Positions 8,069 through 16,121 of a DNA stretch of 64,000 nucleotides are shown in pieces (positions within the stretch are counted from its first letter, which is position 1; every line of letters starts with the position of its first letter). The notes under the pieces were generated by a model that was given only the letters and a program-made list of their open reading frames with translations, had not been told where the DNA came from and searched no databases. The DNA comes from JAJRXR01 sp041987545 (lineage in GTDB: Bacteria > Planctomycetota > Phycisphaerae > Phycisphaerales > UBA1924): NCBI GenBank assembly GCA_041987545.1, contig JBHIWH010000004.1, positions 351,544 to 415,543 on the forward strand, given 5' to 3'. Position numbers and translations under genes: made by a program.

Positions 8069-9151
8069 GTGCCCGCCCCCGCCCGCCCCCCAGCCAGAGC
8101 CGCCCGATCAGACGCCGCCCTGGCCCGCCGCCTCGAGGCCTGGTTCCGGGCCGAGGCGCGCGACCTGCCCTGGCGCCCGGCCGACCTCGGCGCCCCCCGG
8201 GACCCGTACCGCTCGCTCGTCTCCGAGCTCATGCTCCAGCAGACCCAGGTCTCCCGCGTCGCCGAGCGGTTCGTCGAGTTCGTGGAGCGCTTCCCGACCG
8301 TCCGGGCGCTGGCCTCCGCCGACGAGCAGGAGGTGCTCGCGCTCTGGTCCGGGCTCGGGTACTACCGGCGGGCCAGGCTCCTGCACGCCGCGGCCATCGC
8401 CGTCGTCGAGCGGATGGACGGCCGGTTCCCGAGCAACCCGGCCCGCCTCCGCGAGCTGCCCGGCGTCGGGCGGTACACCGCCGGCGCGGTCGCCTCGATG
8501 GCCTTCGGCGCGCGCACGCCGATCGTCGACGGCAACGTCGCCAGGGTCCTGCTCCGCCTCGATGGGCGGGACTCGCCCCCCGACGATGCGGCGACGTCGG
8601 CGTGGCTCTGGGAGCGCAGCGGGCAGATGGTGGAGGCGGCCGACGAGCCCGGCGTGTTCAACGAGGCCCTCATGGAGCTGGGCGCGACTGTCTGCACGCC
8701 CCGCTCGCCCGCGTGCGACCGGTGCCCGCTCGCGCGTCGCTGTGCCGCGAAGCGCCAGGGGCGCCAGGGCGAGATTCCGCCGCCCAAGTCACGGGCAGCT
8801 CGGCGGGAGCTGCTGTGCGACGCCGTCCGCGTTGAGGACTCGCGGGGCAGGCTTCTCGTCGAACGTCGCGGCCCGGCCGGCCTGTGGGCCGGGCTCTGGC
8901 AGGCGCCCACGCTCGAGCGCGACGATCGGCACGCCAGGCCGGCCGAGCTGCGCGGGGCGCTGACGCTCGCAAGCGTCCGGCGCCGCCACGAGTTCGTGCA
9001 CCAGACGACCCACCGCATCGTCCGGTTCCGCGTCTGGTCCGGCTCGCCCCGCGCCGGCGCCCGGCGCGAGCGGGGCGAGTGGCGCTCGCCGCGGGCCGTC
9101 GCGGGCCTGGCGCTCTCGACGCCCCAGCGCCGGATCCTGTTGGGCGATTAG
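8069..9151 (+). CDS. mutY: Adenine DNA glycosylase MutY
   Basis: 360 residues from a GTG at 8069. The enzyme removes adenine mispaired with 8-oxoguanine. Visible elements are the SELMLQQTQV motif with catalytic Glu53, the helix-hairpin-helix LPGVGRYTAG (130-139), catalytic Asp154 in PIVDGNVAR, and the four-cysteine 4Fe-4S loop C209-x6-C216-x2-C219-x5-C225. A C-terminal NUDIX-like 8-oxoG recognition domain (about 245-360) contains ERRGPAGLWAGLWQAP. Length is normal for MutY. It lies directly after the Nfu N-terminal-domain gene and is followed 43 bases later by a glycosyltransferase. Confidence 0.96.
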   Translation: MPAPARPPARAARSDAALARRLEAWFRAEARDLPWRPADLGAPRDPYRSLVSELMLQQTQVSRVAERFVEFVERFPTVRALASADEQEVLALWSGLGYYRRARLLHAAAIAVVERMDGRFPSNPARLRELPGVGRYTAGAVASMAFGARTPIVDGNVARVLLRLDGRDSPPDDAATSAWLWERSGQMVEAADEPGVFNEALMELGATVCTPRSPACDRCPLARRCAAKRQGRQGEIPPPKSRAARRELLCDAVRVEDSRGRLLVERRGPAGLWAGLWQAPTLERDDRHARPAELRGALTLASVRRRHEFVHQTTHRIVRFRVWSGSPRAGARRERGEWRSPRAVAGLALSTPQRRILLGD

Positions 9152-9194
9152 CGCCCGGGCCGTGGACGCGCCCGCACGCGTATCCTCCCGCGTC

Positions 9195-9941
9195 ATGCGC
9201 ATCGGCGTCATCGTCCCCGTCTACAACGAGCGCGAGCTGCTGCCCTCGTCGCTGGAGCGTCTGGAGGCGACGCCCGCGCCGACCGGCCCCGGCGGCGCCG
9301 CGTCCGAGCGCGTGATCTACCTCGTCGACGACGGCTCGACCGACGGGACGCGGGACCTCATCGCGGGCATGCAGGACCGCCCCGGCGTGCGCACGAGCCT
9401 GGCCGAGCGGAACCAGGGCAAGGGCGCCGCCCTCCGCCGGGGCTTCGCCCTGGCGCTCGAGGACGGGTGCGACGTCGTGATCGTCCAGGACGCGGACCTG
9501 GAGTACGACCCGGCCGACCACGCCCAGGCGCTGGCGCCGATCCTCGCGGGCCGGGCCGACGCGGTCATCGGGACGCGGTTCCTGGGCCAGACGCACCGCG
9601 TCCTCTACTACTGGCACTCGGTGGGCAACAAGCTCATCACGCTCGCCAGCAACACACTCTCGAACCTGAACCTGACCGACATCGAGTGCGGCACCAAGGC
9701 CTTCACCCGCGACGTGCTCGCGAAGCTGACGCTTAAGGAGGACCGGTTCGGGATCGAGCCGGAGATCGTCGCCCGGCTCGCCCGCATGCGCCTGGACCGC
9801 GAGGGCGGGGGGACGCGGCGGGTGCGCATCTTCGAGGTGCCTGTCTCGTACGCCGGGCGGACGTACGAGGAGGGCAAGAAGATCGGCTGGCGCGACGCGG
9901 TGAGCGCGCTGCGGTGCATCGTCCGGTACAACCTGTTCTGA
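9195..9941 (+). CDS. Family 2 glycosyltransferase (dolichyl-phosphate-sugar synthase type)
   Basis: 248 residues from an ATG at 9195 (MRIGVIVPVYNERELLP). An upstream start at 9162 would add eleven residues with no family counterpart. GT-A fold signatures are IVPVYNE, YLVDDGSTDGT, the acceptor-side NQGKGAALRRGF and a DAD metal-binding triplet in IVQDADLEYDP. DIECGTKAFTRDV and EVPVSYAGRTYEEGKKI match the DPM1/polyprenyl-phosphate branch. There is no C-terminal membrane segment, so it is predicted cytosolic or peripheral. It likely makes a lipid-linked sugar donor; the sugar cannot be determined. It converges with purK, with a nine-base gap. Confidence 0.9.
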   Translation: MRIGVIVPVYNERELLPSSLERLEATPAPTGPGGAASERVIYLVDDGSTDGTRDLIAGMQDRPGVRTSLAERNQGKGAALRRGFALALEDGCDVVIVQDADLEYDPADHAQALAPILAGRADAVIGTRFLGQTHRVLYYWHSVGNKLITLASNTLSNLNLTDIECGTKAFTRDVLAKLTLKEDRFGIEPEIVARLARMRLDREGGGTRRVRIFEVPVSYAGRTYEEGKKIGWRDAVSALRCIVRYNLF

Positions 9942-9950
9942 CTCTCTCGC

Positions 9951-11084
9951 CTACGCGACCAAGCGGGTGAACCGGTCGAGCAGCGCGTCGAGCTGCTCGC
10001 GGGTCTCGGCGGTGAGCGTCACGTGCCCGACCTTGCGCCCGGCGCGGGGGGTCTTGCCGTAGTCGTGGAAGTGGGCGCCCTCGAGGTTCGCCAGGCGTGC
10101 AGCCGGCGGCAGCTCGCCGATGAGGTTCACCATCGCGGTGTGCCCGATGGCCTCGCACGCGCCCAGGGGCATGCCCAGCACCGCTCGCAGGTGGTTCTCG
10201 AACTGGCTCGTCTGCGCGCCCTCGATCGTCCAGTGGCCGGTGTTGTGAACACGGGGGGCGATCTCGTTGGCCAGCAGCGTCGCCTCGGCGCCCGCGCCGA
10301 CCTGGAAGAACTCGACGGCGAGCACGCCGACGTAGTTCAGTTCGTCCAGGATCTTCTGGGCGGCGCCCCGGGCCTGTGCCTCCAGCGATTCGGGCACGTC
10401 GGGCGCCGGGGCGCGGGTGAGCCGGAGGATCCCGCCCCGGTGCACGTTCTGGGCCAGGGGGTAGAAGCGGGTCTCGCCGCTGGCGCCCCGGACGGCGATG
10501 ATCGACAGCTCGCGCGTGAACGGGACGAACGAGTCCAGGATCGCGGGGGCGCGGCCGATCGCCTCCCACGCGGGCGCCGCGTCGCCGGGGGCGGCGACCT
10601 GGTGCTGCCCCTTGCCGTCGTACCCGAATCGGCGGGCTTTGAGGACGGCTGGCGCGCCGAGCCTCGACAGCGCCGGCGCGATCTGCGGCTCGTCCTCGAT
10701 CGCCTCGGACGCGGGCGCCGGGATGCCGAGCTTCTTGAATAGCTCGCGCTCGAGAAGGCGGTCCTGGGCGGTCCGGAGCGCGCCGGTCGGCGGGCGGACG
10801 GGCGCCGCCGCGGCGATCTTGTCGCACGTCGCGACCGGGACGTTCTCGAACTCGTACGTGATCGCCGCGGCCCCCTCGACCAGACGCGTCAGAGCCGACT
10901 CGTCCTCGTACCCCCCCACCACAAGCTCGGCGACCCGGGCGGCGCACGCCTCGGCGCTCGGGTCGAGCAGGCGCACGCGGGCGGGGAGCGACGGCGCCGC
11001 CTGGGCGAGCATGAGTCCGAGCTGGCCGCCGCCCAGGATCGCGACGAGGGGGGCGTCGGGGGGCGCGTCTCCGGGCCGGCTCAC
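9951..11084 (-). CDS. purK: N5-carboxyaminoimidazole ribonucleotide synthase PurK
   Basis: 377 residues from a GTG at 11084 that overlaps the purE stop as GTGA. An ATP-grasp enzyme converting AIR, ATP and bicarbonate to N5-CAIR. Landmarks are the N-terminal Rossmann motif ILGGGQLGLMLAQAA, TYEFENVP, the ATP-binding segment VLKARRFGYDGKGQHQV and the metal-site segment NEIAPRVHNTGHWT. The C-terminal AHFHDYGK motif is also as in the family. The natural product goes to PurE, encoded immediately upstream, giving the usual purE-purK pair. The frame remains open further upstream but there overlaps purE out of register, so the overlapping GTG is chosen. Confidence 0.96.
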   Translation of the reverse strand: MSRPGDAPPDAPLVAILGGGQLGLMLAQAAPSLPARVRLLDPSAEACAARVAELVVGGYEDESALTRLVEGAAAITYEFENVPVATCDKIAAAAPVRPPTGALRTAQDRLLERELFKKLGIPAPASEAIEDEPQIAPALSRLGAPAVLKARRFGYDGKGQHQVAAPGDAAPAWEAIGRAPAILDSFVPFTRELSIIAVRGASGETRFYPLAQNVHRGGILRLTRAPAPDVPESLEAQARGAAQKILDELNYVGVLAVEFFQVGAGAEATLLANEIAPRVHNTGHWTIEGAQTSQFENHLRAVLGMPLGACEAIGHTAMVNLIGELPPAARLANLEGAHFHDYGKTPRAGRKVGHVTLTAETREQLDALLDRFTRLVA

Positions 11085-11584
11085 CCGCCGGCCCCCGGCT
11101 CGCGGCTGGGGTCCGGATCGTCGAGCACGCGCTGCGTCTGCTCGGCCCGGAATCGCTCCAGGGCTTCCAGATGCTCGGGATGCGCCCCGGCGACGATGGA
11201 GGCGGCCAGCAGGGCGGCGTTGATCGCGCCCGCCTTGCCGATCGCCAGCGTGCCCACGGGCACGCCGCCGGGCATCTGCGCGATGGACAGCAGCGAGTCG
11301 ATCCCGGACAGGGCCTTGCTCTGGACGGGCACGCCCAGAACCGGCAGCGTGGTCTTGCTGGCGACCATGCCCGGCAGGTGGGCCGCGCCCCCGGCGCCCG
11401 CGATGACGACCTCGATGCCCCGGCCCCGGGCGCCAGCCGCGTACTCGAAGAGCAGGTCGGGCGTGCGGTGGGCGCTGACGACCCGGGTCTCGTGCGGGAC
11501 GCCCAGGGCCTCGAGCGTCTCGGCGGCGTGGCGCATCGTCTCCCAGTCGGAGCGCGAGCCCATGATGACGCCGACGAGTGCCAC
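11081..11584 (-). CDS. purE: N5-CAIR mutase PurE (class I)
   Basis: 167 residues from a GTG at 11584. It rearranges N5-CAIR to CAIR in purine synthesis. Class I features are VGVIMGSRSDW at the start, the VSAHRTP catalytic histidine loop, AGAGGAAHLPGMVAS and the PVLGVPVQSKALSG segment, followed by QMPGGVPVGTLAIG. The pairing with purK confirms the class I, N5-CAIR-dependent route rather than the animal type. The C-terminal ~15 residues after the last family helix are extra and low in complexity. It is divergent from the DUF6065 gene with 69 bases between. Confidence 0.96.
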   Translation of the reverse strand: MALVGVIMGSRSDWETMRHAAETLEALGVPHETRVVSAHRTPDLLFEYAAGARGRGIEVVIAGAGGAAHLPGMVASKTTLPVLGVPVQSKALSGIDSLLSIAQMPGGVPVGTLAIGKAGAINAALLAASIVAGAHPEHLEALERFRAEQTQRVLDDPDPSREPGAGG

Positions 11585-11653
11585 GACGCGACAAGCCTAC
11601 ACCGCCCGATCGCCCCCCGGCGCCGACCCGTATCATCGCCCGGAGGCGACGCC

Positions 11654-12421
11654 ATGCCCGAGACCGCGACCCACGCCAAAGTCCAGCTCAAGGCCTACCA
11701 GGTCGGGCCGAACCCGGGCTACGAGATCGTCCCCGCCGGCCCCAAGCGCCGGTGGATGGACGAGTTCCCGGGCAAGGCGCCCTACCGCTGCCTGCCCCTG
11801 AACATGGCCAACCAGGGAGGCTGGCTCGTGCTCAGCCCCTGCACCTTCTCGGCCAAGTGGAACGGCAAGACCGGCACCGACTCGACCAAGATCTCGTTCG
11901 AGGACGGCGAGGCCGACACCATGGGCGCCGTCATCCGCTCGCACTTCGGCAGCGGGATCATCACCTTCATGCTCCCCTGGCTCTTCCGGACGACCGAGGG
12001 CTACGGCGTCTGGGTCCACGGGCCCCCCAACTGGCCCATGGACAACCTCCAGGCCCTCGACGGCATCGTCGAGACCGACTGGTCGCACATGACCTTCACC
12101 ATGAACTGGCAGATCATGCGCCGCAACACGCCGATCTGGTTCCGCAAGGGCGACCCCATCTGCATGCTCACGCCCTTCCCCCTCGACATGCTGGAGGCGA
12201 CCGAGCCGACGTTCCTGGACATCCGCTCGGACCCGGCGCTGCACCAGGCGCACACGGAGGCGGTCAAGAGCCGCGCGGACGTCATCCGCAAGAACGTGCA
12301 GACGGGCTCCCAGGAGTGGGAGAAGAAGTACATGCGGGGCGAGCAGTCGGACGGCCTGCTCCGCCAGGGCCACCGGACGAACTTCAAGATCTCCGCGTTT
12401 GCCGACAAGCGCCGGGGCTAA
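11654..12421 (+). CDS. DUF6065 family protein
   Basis: 255 residues. The ATG at 11654 follows a GGAGG six bases upstream. An open frame extends further 5' but is antisense to purE. The protein matches my recollection of the DUF6065 pattern: RWMDEFPGKAPYRCLPLNMANQ near the N-terminus (split: RWMDEFPGKAPYR, then CLPLNMANQGGW), SHFGSGIITF, WVHGPPNWP and VETDWSHMTFTMNW. No signal peptide, membrane segment or catalytic motif is obvious, so it is probably cytosolic. The function of the family is unknown to me. It is transcribed away from purE and converges on the LpxR-like gene. Confidence 0.8.
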   Translation: MPETATHAKVQLKAYQVGPNPGYEIVPAGPKRRWMDEFPGKAPYRCLPLNMANQGGWLVLSPCTFSAKWNGKTGTDSTKISFEDGEADTMGAVIRSHFGSGIITFMLPWLFRTTEGYGVWVHGPPNWPMDNLQALDGIVETDWSHMTFTMNWQIMRRNTPIWFRKGDPICMLTPFPLDMLEATEPTFLDIRSDPALHQAHTEAVKSRADVIRKNVQTGSQEWEKKYMRGEQSDGLLRQGHRTNFKISAFADKRRG

Positions 12422-12437
12422 GCAAGGCGATCGGCGC

Positions 12438-13523
12438 TCAGAACCGGACCGAGAGCCGGATGAACGCCGAGCCGTAGGCGTCGCCGTTGCCCTGGGTGCT
12501 GAACTCCTCCGTGAGCCAGGTCACGCTGTAGCCCAGCTCGAGCAGCTTGTACCGGGCGACGAGGCCGAAGGTCAGCTCGCCGACGACGTGGTTCTTGTCC
12601 ACCGACGCCGAGTCGGAGAACGTGTTGCCGTCGAGGAAGATGTTGTGCGCGACGGCCCGGGCCCCGGCGCGGGCGAAGGCGTACGCGCCCCAGTCGCCCA
12701 GCCACTGGGCGGTCGCGTCGGACGTGCCCAGCAGGCGAGGCGGGCCGAAGTCGTCGGGCAGGTTGTAGCCCGCGCGGATCGTCGCGTCGGCGCTGGCGCG
12801 GACGAAGACGTTGCCCAGGTCGACGGCGACCCGGGGGATCGCGTCCAGCTCCAGACAGCCGATCTCCGCCTTGTCGAACTTCCAGGACCGCTGCAGGCGG
12901 AGGTTGAACGCGAACTCGTTGCTCAGCTGCGTCCCCCAGCCCTCGGGCTTGACCTGGCTGGGGACGACCGAATGGATGAACGTCTGCACGCCCTCGGCGC
13001 CCGCGGCCTCGCCCACGACGCCCAGGTCCAGCTCCGCGTGGTCGTGCACCCGGTCGTTGGCCCGCTGCACGTAGAAGCCCGCGTACAGGTAGCCCGCGTA
13101 CGGGCGCGAGCCGGGGGGCGGGTTCTTCAGCGAGATGTCGTACGCCGTGTAGATGTGCTGGGCGATCACGATGCCCGCGGCGACCTTGGCGTCCCGCATG
13201 GGCAGGATGCCGTCGGCGAACTCGCGGACACCGTCCTCGAACCGGGCCGAGGGGTCCAGGGCCAGATCCAGCCGGACGCCGTTGGTGTAGTGGCGGTCTG
13301 ACTCGGAGTACGGCTTGACGTACGCGCCGTCGTTGTCCCAAATGAGCTGGACGTGGCGGACCCGCCAGGAGTCCGTGACCAGGTCGTCGGCCGACTCCGG
13401 GGCGCCCTCTGGCGCCTCGCCGACCGGGGCCGGGTTGGGCTCATGAACAGAGCCGATGGCCTCAGTGCATGAGACCAGAACGAGGGTCGCGAGCAGCGAT
13501 CGAATGACGGCGTCCTTGCTCAT
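12438..13523 (-). CDS. LpxR-like outer-membrane lipid A deacylase family protein (DUF2219)
   Basis: 361 residues from ATG 13523 with an N-terminal signal peptide of ~25 residues. LpxR is a 12-stranded outer-membrane barrel that removes 3'-O-linked acyl chains from lipid A. The diagnostic motifs are present: WDNDGAY with the Asn-Asp pair, DRHYTNGVRLDL, AQHIYTAYDIS and RPYAGYLYAGFY. The C-terminus alternates hydrophobic residues and ends in Phe (SAFIRLSVRF), as expected for BAM-dependent barrel insertion. This supports a lipopolysaccharide-type outer membrane in the organism. Whether it acts as a deacylase here is inferred from the family. It lies tail-to-tail with DUF6065 (16 bases) and head-to-head with the channel gene. 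Confidence 0.82.
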   Translation of the reverse strand: MSKDAVIRSLLATLVLVSCTEAIGSVHEPNPAPVGEAPEGAPESADDLVTDSWRVRHVQLIWDNDGAYVKPYSESDRHYTNGVRLDLALDPSARFEDGVREFADGILPMRDAKVAAGIVIAQHIYTAYDISLKNPPPGSRPYAGYLYAGFYVQRANDRVHDHAELDLGVVGEAAGAEGVQTFIHSVVPSQVKPEGWGTQLSNEFAFNLRLQRSWKFDKAEIGCLELDAIPRVAVDLGNVFVRASADATIRAGYNLPDDFGPPRLLGTSDATAQWLGDWGAYAFARAGARAVAHNIFLDGNTFSDSASVDKNHVVGELTFGLVARYKLLELGYSVTWLTEEFSTQGNGDAYGSAFIRLSVRF

Positions 13524-13603
13524 CTGTGGTTAGCCTGGGTCGTTCTCGGGGCAGCCAAGCGTACCACGCTTGCGATTGCCACGACGGGCCAGGGGGGGAT
13601 CGC

Positions 13604-14395
13604 ATGCGGCGCCGTCTCAACGAAATCATGACAAACGCTCGCCCCGGCGACCGGGCGAGCCTCCTGTTTGATATCGGGCTGGTCGTGCTGATCCTGGTCA
13701 ATGTCCTGGCCATGATCCTGGAGTCTGTCGAGCCGATCAGGGTGCGGGCCCCGGGGCTGTTCGCCGGGTTCGAGACGTTCTCGGTCATCGCGTTCACCAT
13801 CGAGTACGTCCTGAGGCTCTGGACGTGCACTTGTGATCCGCGATTCGCCGGGGCATTCAGGGGGAGCGTGCGCTACGCGCTCACGCCACTCGCCATCGTC
13901 GATCTGCTCGCGGTGCTGCCCTTCTATCTGCCGTTCCTTGGCATCGACCTCCGCGTCACTCGTGTTTTCAGGCTCGTCCGCGTGCTTCGATTGGCCAAGC
14001 TCGCCCGCTATACAACCGCCTTGTCACTCTTGGCGACCGTGCTCCGGAGGAAGAAGGACGAACTCGTCGGTGTCGCCGCGATGGTCCTCGTCGCTCTCGT
14101 TCTCGCAGCATCTCTCATGTACTTCGCAGAACGCGACGCGCAGCCGGATGCCTTCGGGAGCATCCCCGCCTCCGCCTGGTGGACGGTCACTGCCCTGACA
14201 CCCATGAGCCAGGCGGACCTGAACCCGGTCACACCGATCGGCCGGTTCCTCTCCGCGTGCGTCTCGGTCCTGGGGCTCGGGATGATCGCGCTGCCGACCG
14301 GGATCATCGGGGCTGGATTCGTCGAGGAGATCGGCCGCAAGAAATCTGCTGACGCGCGTTGTCCGCATTGCGGCGGCCCGATCAGCGACGACTAG
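13604..14395 (+). CDS. Voltage-gated-channel-like membrane protein with non-canonical selectivity filter
   Basis: 263 residues from ATG 13604, preceded by a GGGGGGA ribosome site; ATG 13628 is an alternative. The six-helix ion_trans layout is visible: S1 (about 20-41), S2-S3 (55-73, 92-112), a classic S4 with Arg at 117, 120, 123, 126 and 129, S5 (about 153-173), a pore helix at SIPASAWW (187-193) and S6 (about 214-240). The family filter TVGYGD is replaced without any gap by PMSQAD (200-205), while the following PVTP is normal. The C-terminus carries one CPHCGG knuckle (253-258). Potassium selectivity therefore cannot be assumed. The gene uses noticeably more A/T-ending codons than its neighbours, a hint of transfer. 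Confidence 0.85.
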   Translation: MRRRLNEIMTNARPGDRASLLFDIGLVVLILVNVLAMILESVEPIRVRAPGLFAGFETFSVIAFTIEYVLRLWTCTCDPRFAGAFRGSVRYALTPLAIVDLLAVLPFYLPFLGIDLRVTRVFRLVRVLRLAKLARYTTALSLLATVLRRKKDELVGVAAMVLVALVLAASLMYFAERDAQPDAFGSIPASAWWTVTALTPMSQADLNPVTPIGRFLSACVSVLGLGMIALPTGIIGAGFVEEIGRKKSADARCPHCGGPISDD

Positions 14396-14401
14396 CACGA
14401 C

Positions 14402-16105
14402 TCAATCGTCTTCAGGCCTGTCTTGCTCCGTGTCACGCTCCGGCGGGGGCGCCTCGATCGGCCGCAACGACTCGATCAGCAGCTCCAGGCCCGGGCGGAT
14501 CAGCTCCTCTCGCCCGGGGAACCACGAGGCCTGCGCCTCGAGCGCCCGGCCCTCCCCATTCTCATACACGAGCGTCACCCAGCGGCGCGGCGCCGCCTCG
14601 TGCTCGACCTCGAACCAGGCGCCGCGGCCCCCGCCCTCGGTCTCGAACTGCTCGATGATCCGCCACGCGTCGTCCTCGGCCGCCATCTCGATCGTCGCCA
14701 GCGCCTCGTCGGCGGGCGGGATCTCGGAGTCGTAGGACATGATCCGGACCCACGCGTCCTGTGGGAGCACGAGCTGGATCGCCGTGAACCGCTCGTCCTC
14801 GTCCTCCTCCTCGTACCACTGCCAGTCGCCCGGGACCATGCACTCGAACTCGGTGTGCTCGAGGAGCCACGCGTTCTCGACGTCCGCCGGCGCGTCGGCG
14901 GGCGTGCGGACCTGAAGCGTGGACAGGATCAGCTCGACGCCCGGGTCGAAGCTCGGCCCGGCCGCGACCGCCGCCAGCTCGCGGATCTCCAGCACGTACC
15001 CGTCGGGCAGCGGGCTCAGCAGGATCCGCGAGCGGTACTTCACGCTCAGCCCGCCCCGGAACATCCGCTCCTCGCCCTCGCCCTTGATGCCGGCGATCTC
15101 GTCGATCGGCGTCGATTCGCCGACGCTCCGCAGCCCGGAGTCGCGGTAGTGGTCCTCGATCTGGTCGATCCGGTCGGCGACGCTCATGTCGTCCCAGTAC
15201 ATCTCGATGCTCAGGTTCGCGTCCTGCGGGGGCTCGAAGTAGACCGAGGCGACCCCGAACTCGTCGTCGAGCTCCGCCTTCCAGTTGCGCGGGTACTGCA
15301 GCGAGTACGTGGTGCTGCGCGGGAGCATCCTGGGGTGCGCAACGTCCGCGGGCGCGCCCATCGAGGGCATGACGAACACGGCCAGCAGCGCGACCCCCCC
15401 GATGACGACCACGAAGAAGCCCATGGGCAGCACGAGCAGCCACCACACGCTCGCCCACTTGCTGACGTCGATCGTCGCCCGCACGCCGCGGAAGCTGATC
15501 AGCACGCTCCAGAGGGGCAGGGGCGCGAACGCGGCGATCTCCCACCAGGCGACGAGGCGGGCCGCGTATGCCTCGGGCGTGTCGTAGACGAACGTCCAGA
15601 CGAGCATCGAGATCACGCTCGGCACCGCGATCAGCAGCCGCGCCTGGGACCAGATCGCGAATGTCTGGGTCGGGGGGGCGTGCACCCCGCCGCTGGCGAA
15701 GACCCGGAAGTGGAAGAAGAACCCCGGGATGCACGCCTGGAGCACGCCCGACGCAGCGCCCGCGATCAGCACGAAGACCCAGAACGCCGGCCAGCTCGGC
15801 CCCGAGGACATGGCGGCGGCGAGCGCCCCGATGATCGCGGGCGCCTCGCAGATCGCCGCGATCCCGATCACCCAGCACAGCAGGATCACCACCCAGATCG
15901 GCGCACGACCGCCCGGGCCTCGGAAGTACCGCCCGGGGCGAAAGAGCAGATCGAACGGGTTCCAGGCGATCCGCTCCGCCGGGTCGTCATCGCTCTCGGG
16001 GGCGAGGCCCGGCGCATCGCTCGTCCCCTCGTGGCGCACGATGGGCGGCGCCCCGGGGAACGTGCGCTCGTCGCTGGCGAAGCTGTCCGGGGATCGCTCG
16101 CTCAT
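14402..16105 (-). CDS. Yip1-like membrane protein with two PsbP/DUF1795-like C-terminal repeats
   Basis: 567 residues. After an acidic cytoplasmic stretch (1-45), NPFDLLFRPGRYFRG resembles the entry of Yip1/YIF1 membrane domains and is followed by five hydrophobic helices between about 70 and 265 (WVVILLCWVIGIAAI through FFVVVIGGVALLAVFV). The rest is soluble and consists of two related segments, about 285-400 and 410-550. Each starts with a 'sLqYPrnWka' or 'fecmvPgdWqw' strand pair and ends 'iLsTLqv' or 'lLIESLrpi', like PsbP/DUF1795 folds. No enzymatic motif was seen. It begins 16 bases after the acetyl-CoA synthetase stop, so it is probably the last gene of the acetate operon. The function is unknown. 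Confidence 0.72.
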   Translation of the reverse strand: MSERSPDSFASDERTFPGAPPIVRHEGTSDAPGLAPESDDDPAERIAWNPFDLLFRPGRYFRGPGGRAPIWVVILLCWVIGIAAICEAPAIIGALAAAMSSGPSWPAFWVFVLIAGAASGVLQACIPGFFFHFRVFASGGVHAPPTQTFAIWSQARLLIAVPSVISMLVWTFVYDTPEAYAARLVAWWEIAAFAPLPLWSVLISFRGVRATIDVSKWASVWWLLVLPMGFFVVVIGGVALLAVFVMPSMGAPADVAHPRMLPRSTTYSLQYPRNWKAELDDEFGVASVYFEPPQDANLSIEMYWDDMSVADRIDQIEDHYRDSGLRSVGESTPIDEIAGIKGEGEERMFRGGLSVKYRSRILLSPLPDGYVLEIRELAAVAAGPSFDPGVELILSTLQVRTPADAPADVENAWLLEHTEFECMVPGDWQWYEEEDEDERFTAIQLVLPQDAWVRIMSYDSEIPPADEALATIEMAAEDDAWRIIEQFETEGGGRGAWFEVEHEAAPRRWVTLVYENGEGRALEAQASWFPGREELIRPGLELLIESLRPIEAPPPERDTEQDRPEDD

Positions 16106-16121
16106 CGTGTCTCTCGGCGAC

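Noticed and set aside
9942..9950. Terminators between the tightly convergent gene pairs (9.94, 12.43, 14.40, 22.0, 30.52, 52.09 kb)
   Set aside because: The gaps are 1-19 bases long and hold no hairpin; any termination signal must lie inside coding sequence, which I could not support.
14195..14225. A compensated frameshift as the cause of the unusual channel filter
   Set aside because: Neither alternative frame restores GYG, one meets a stop at once, and the residues on both sides align with the family without a gap.
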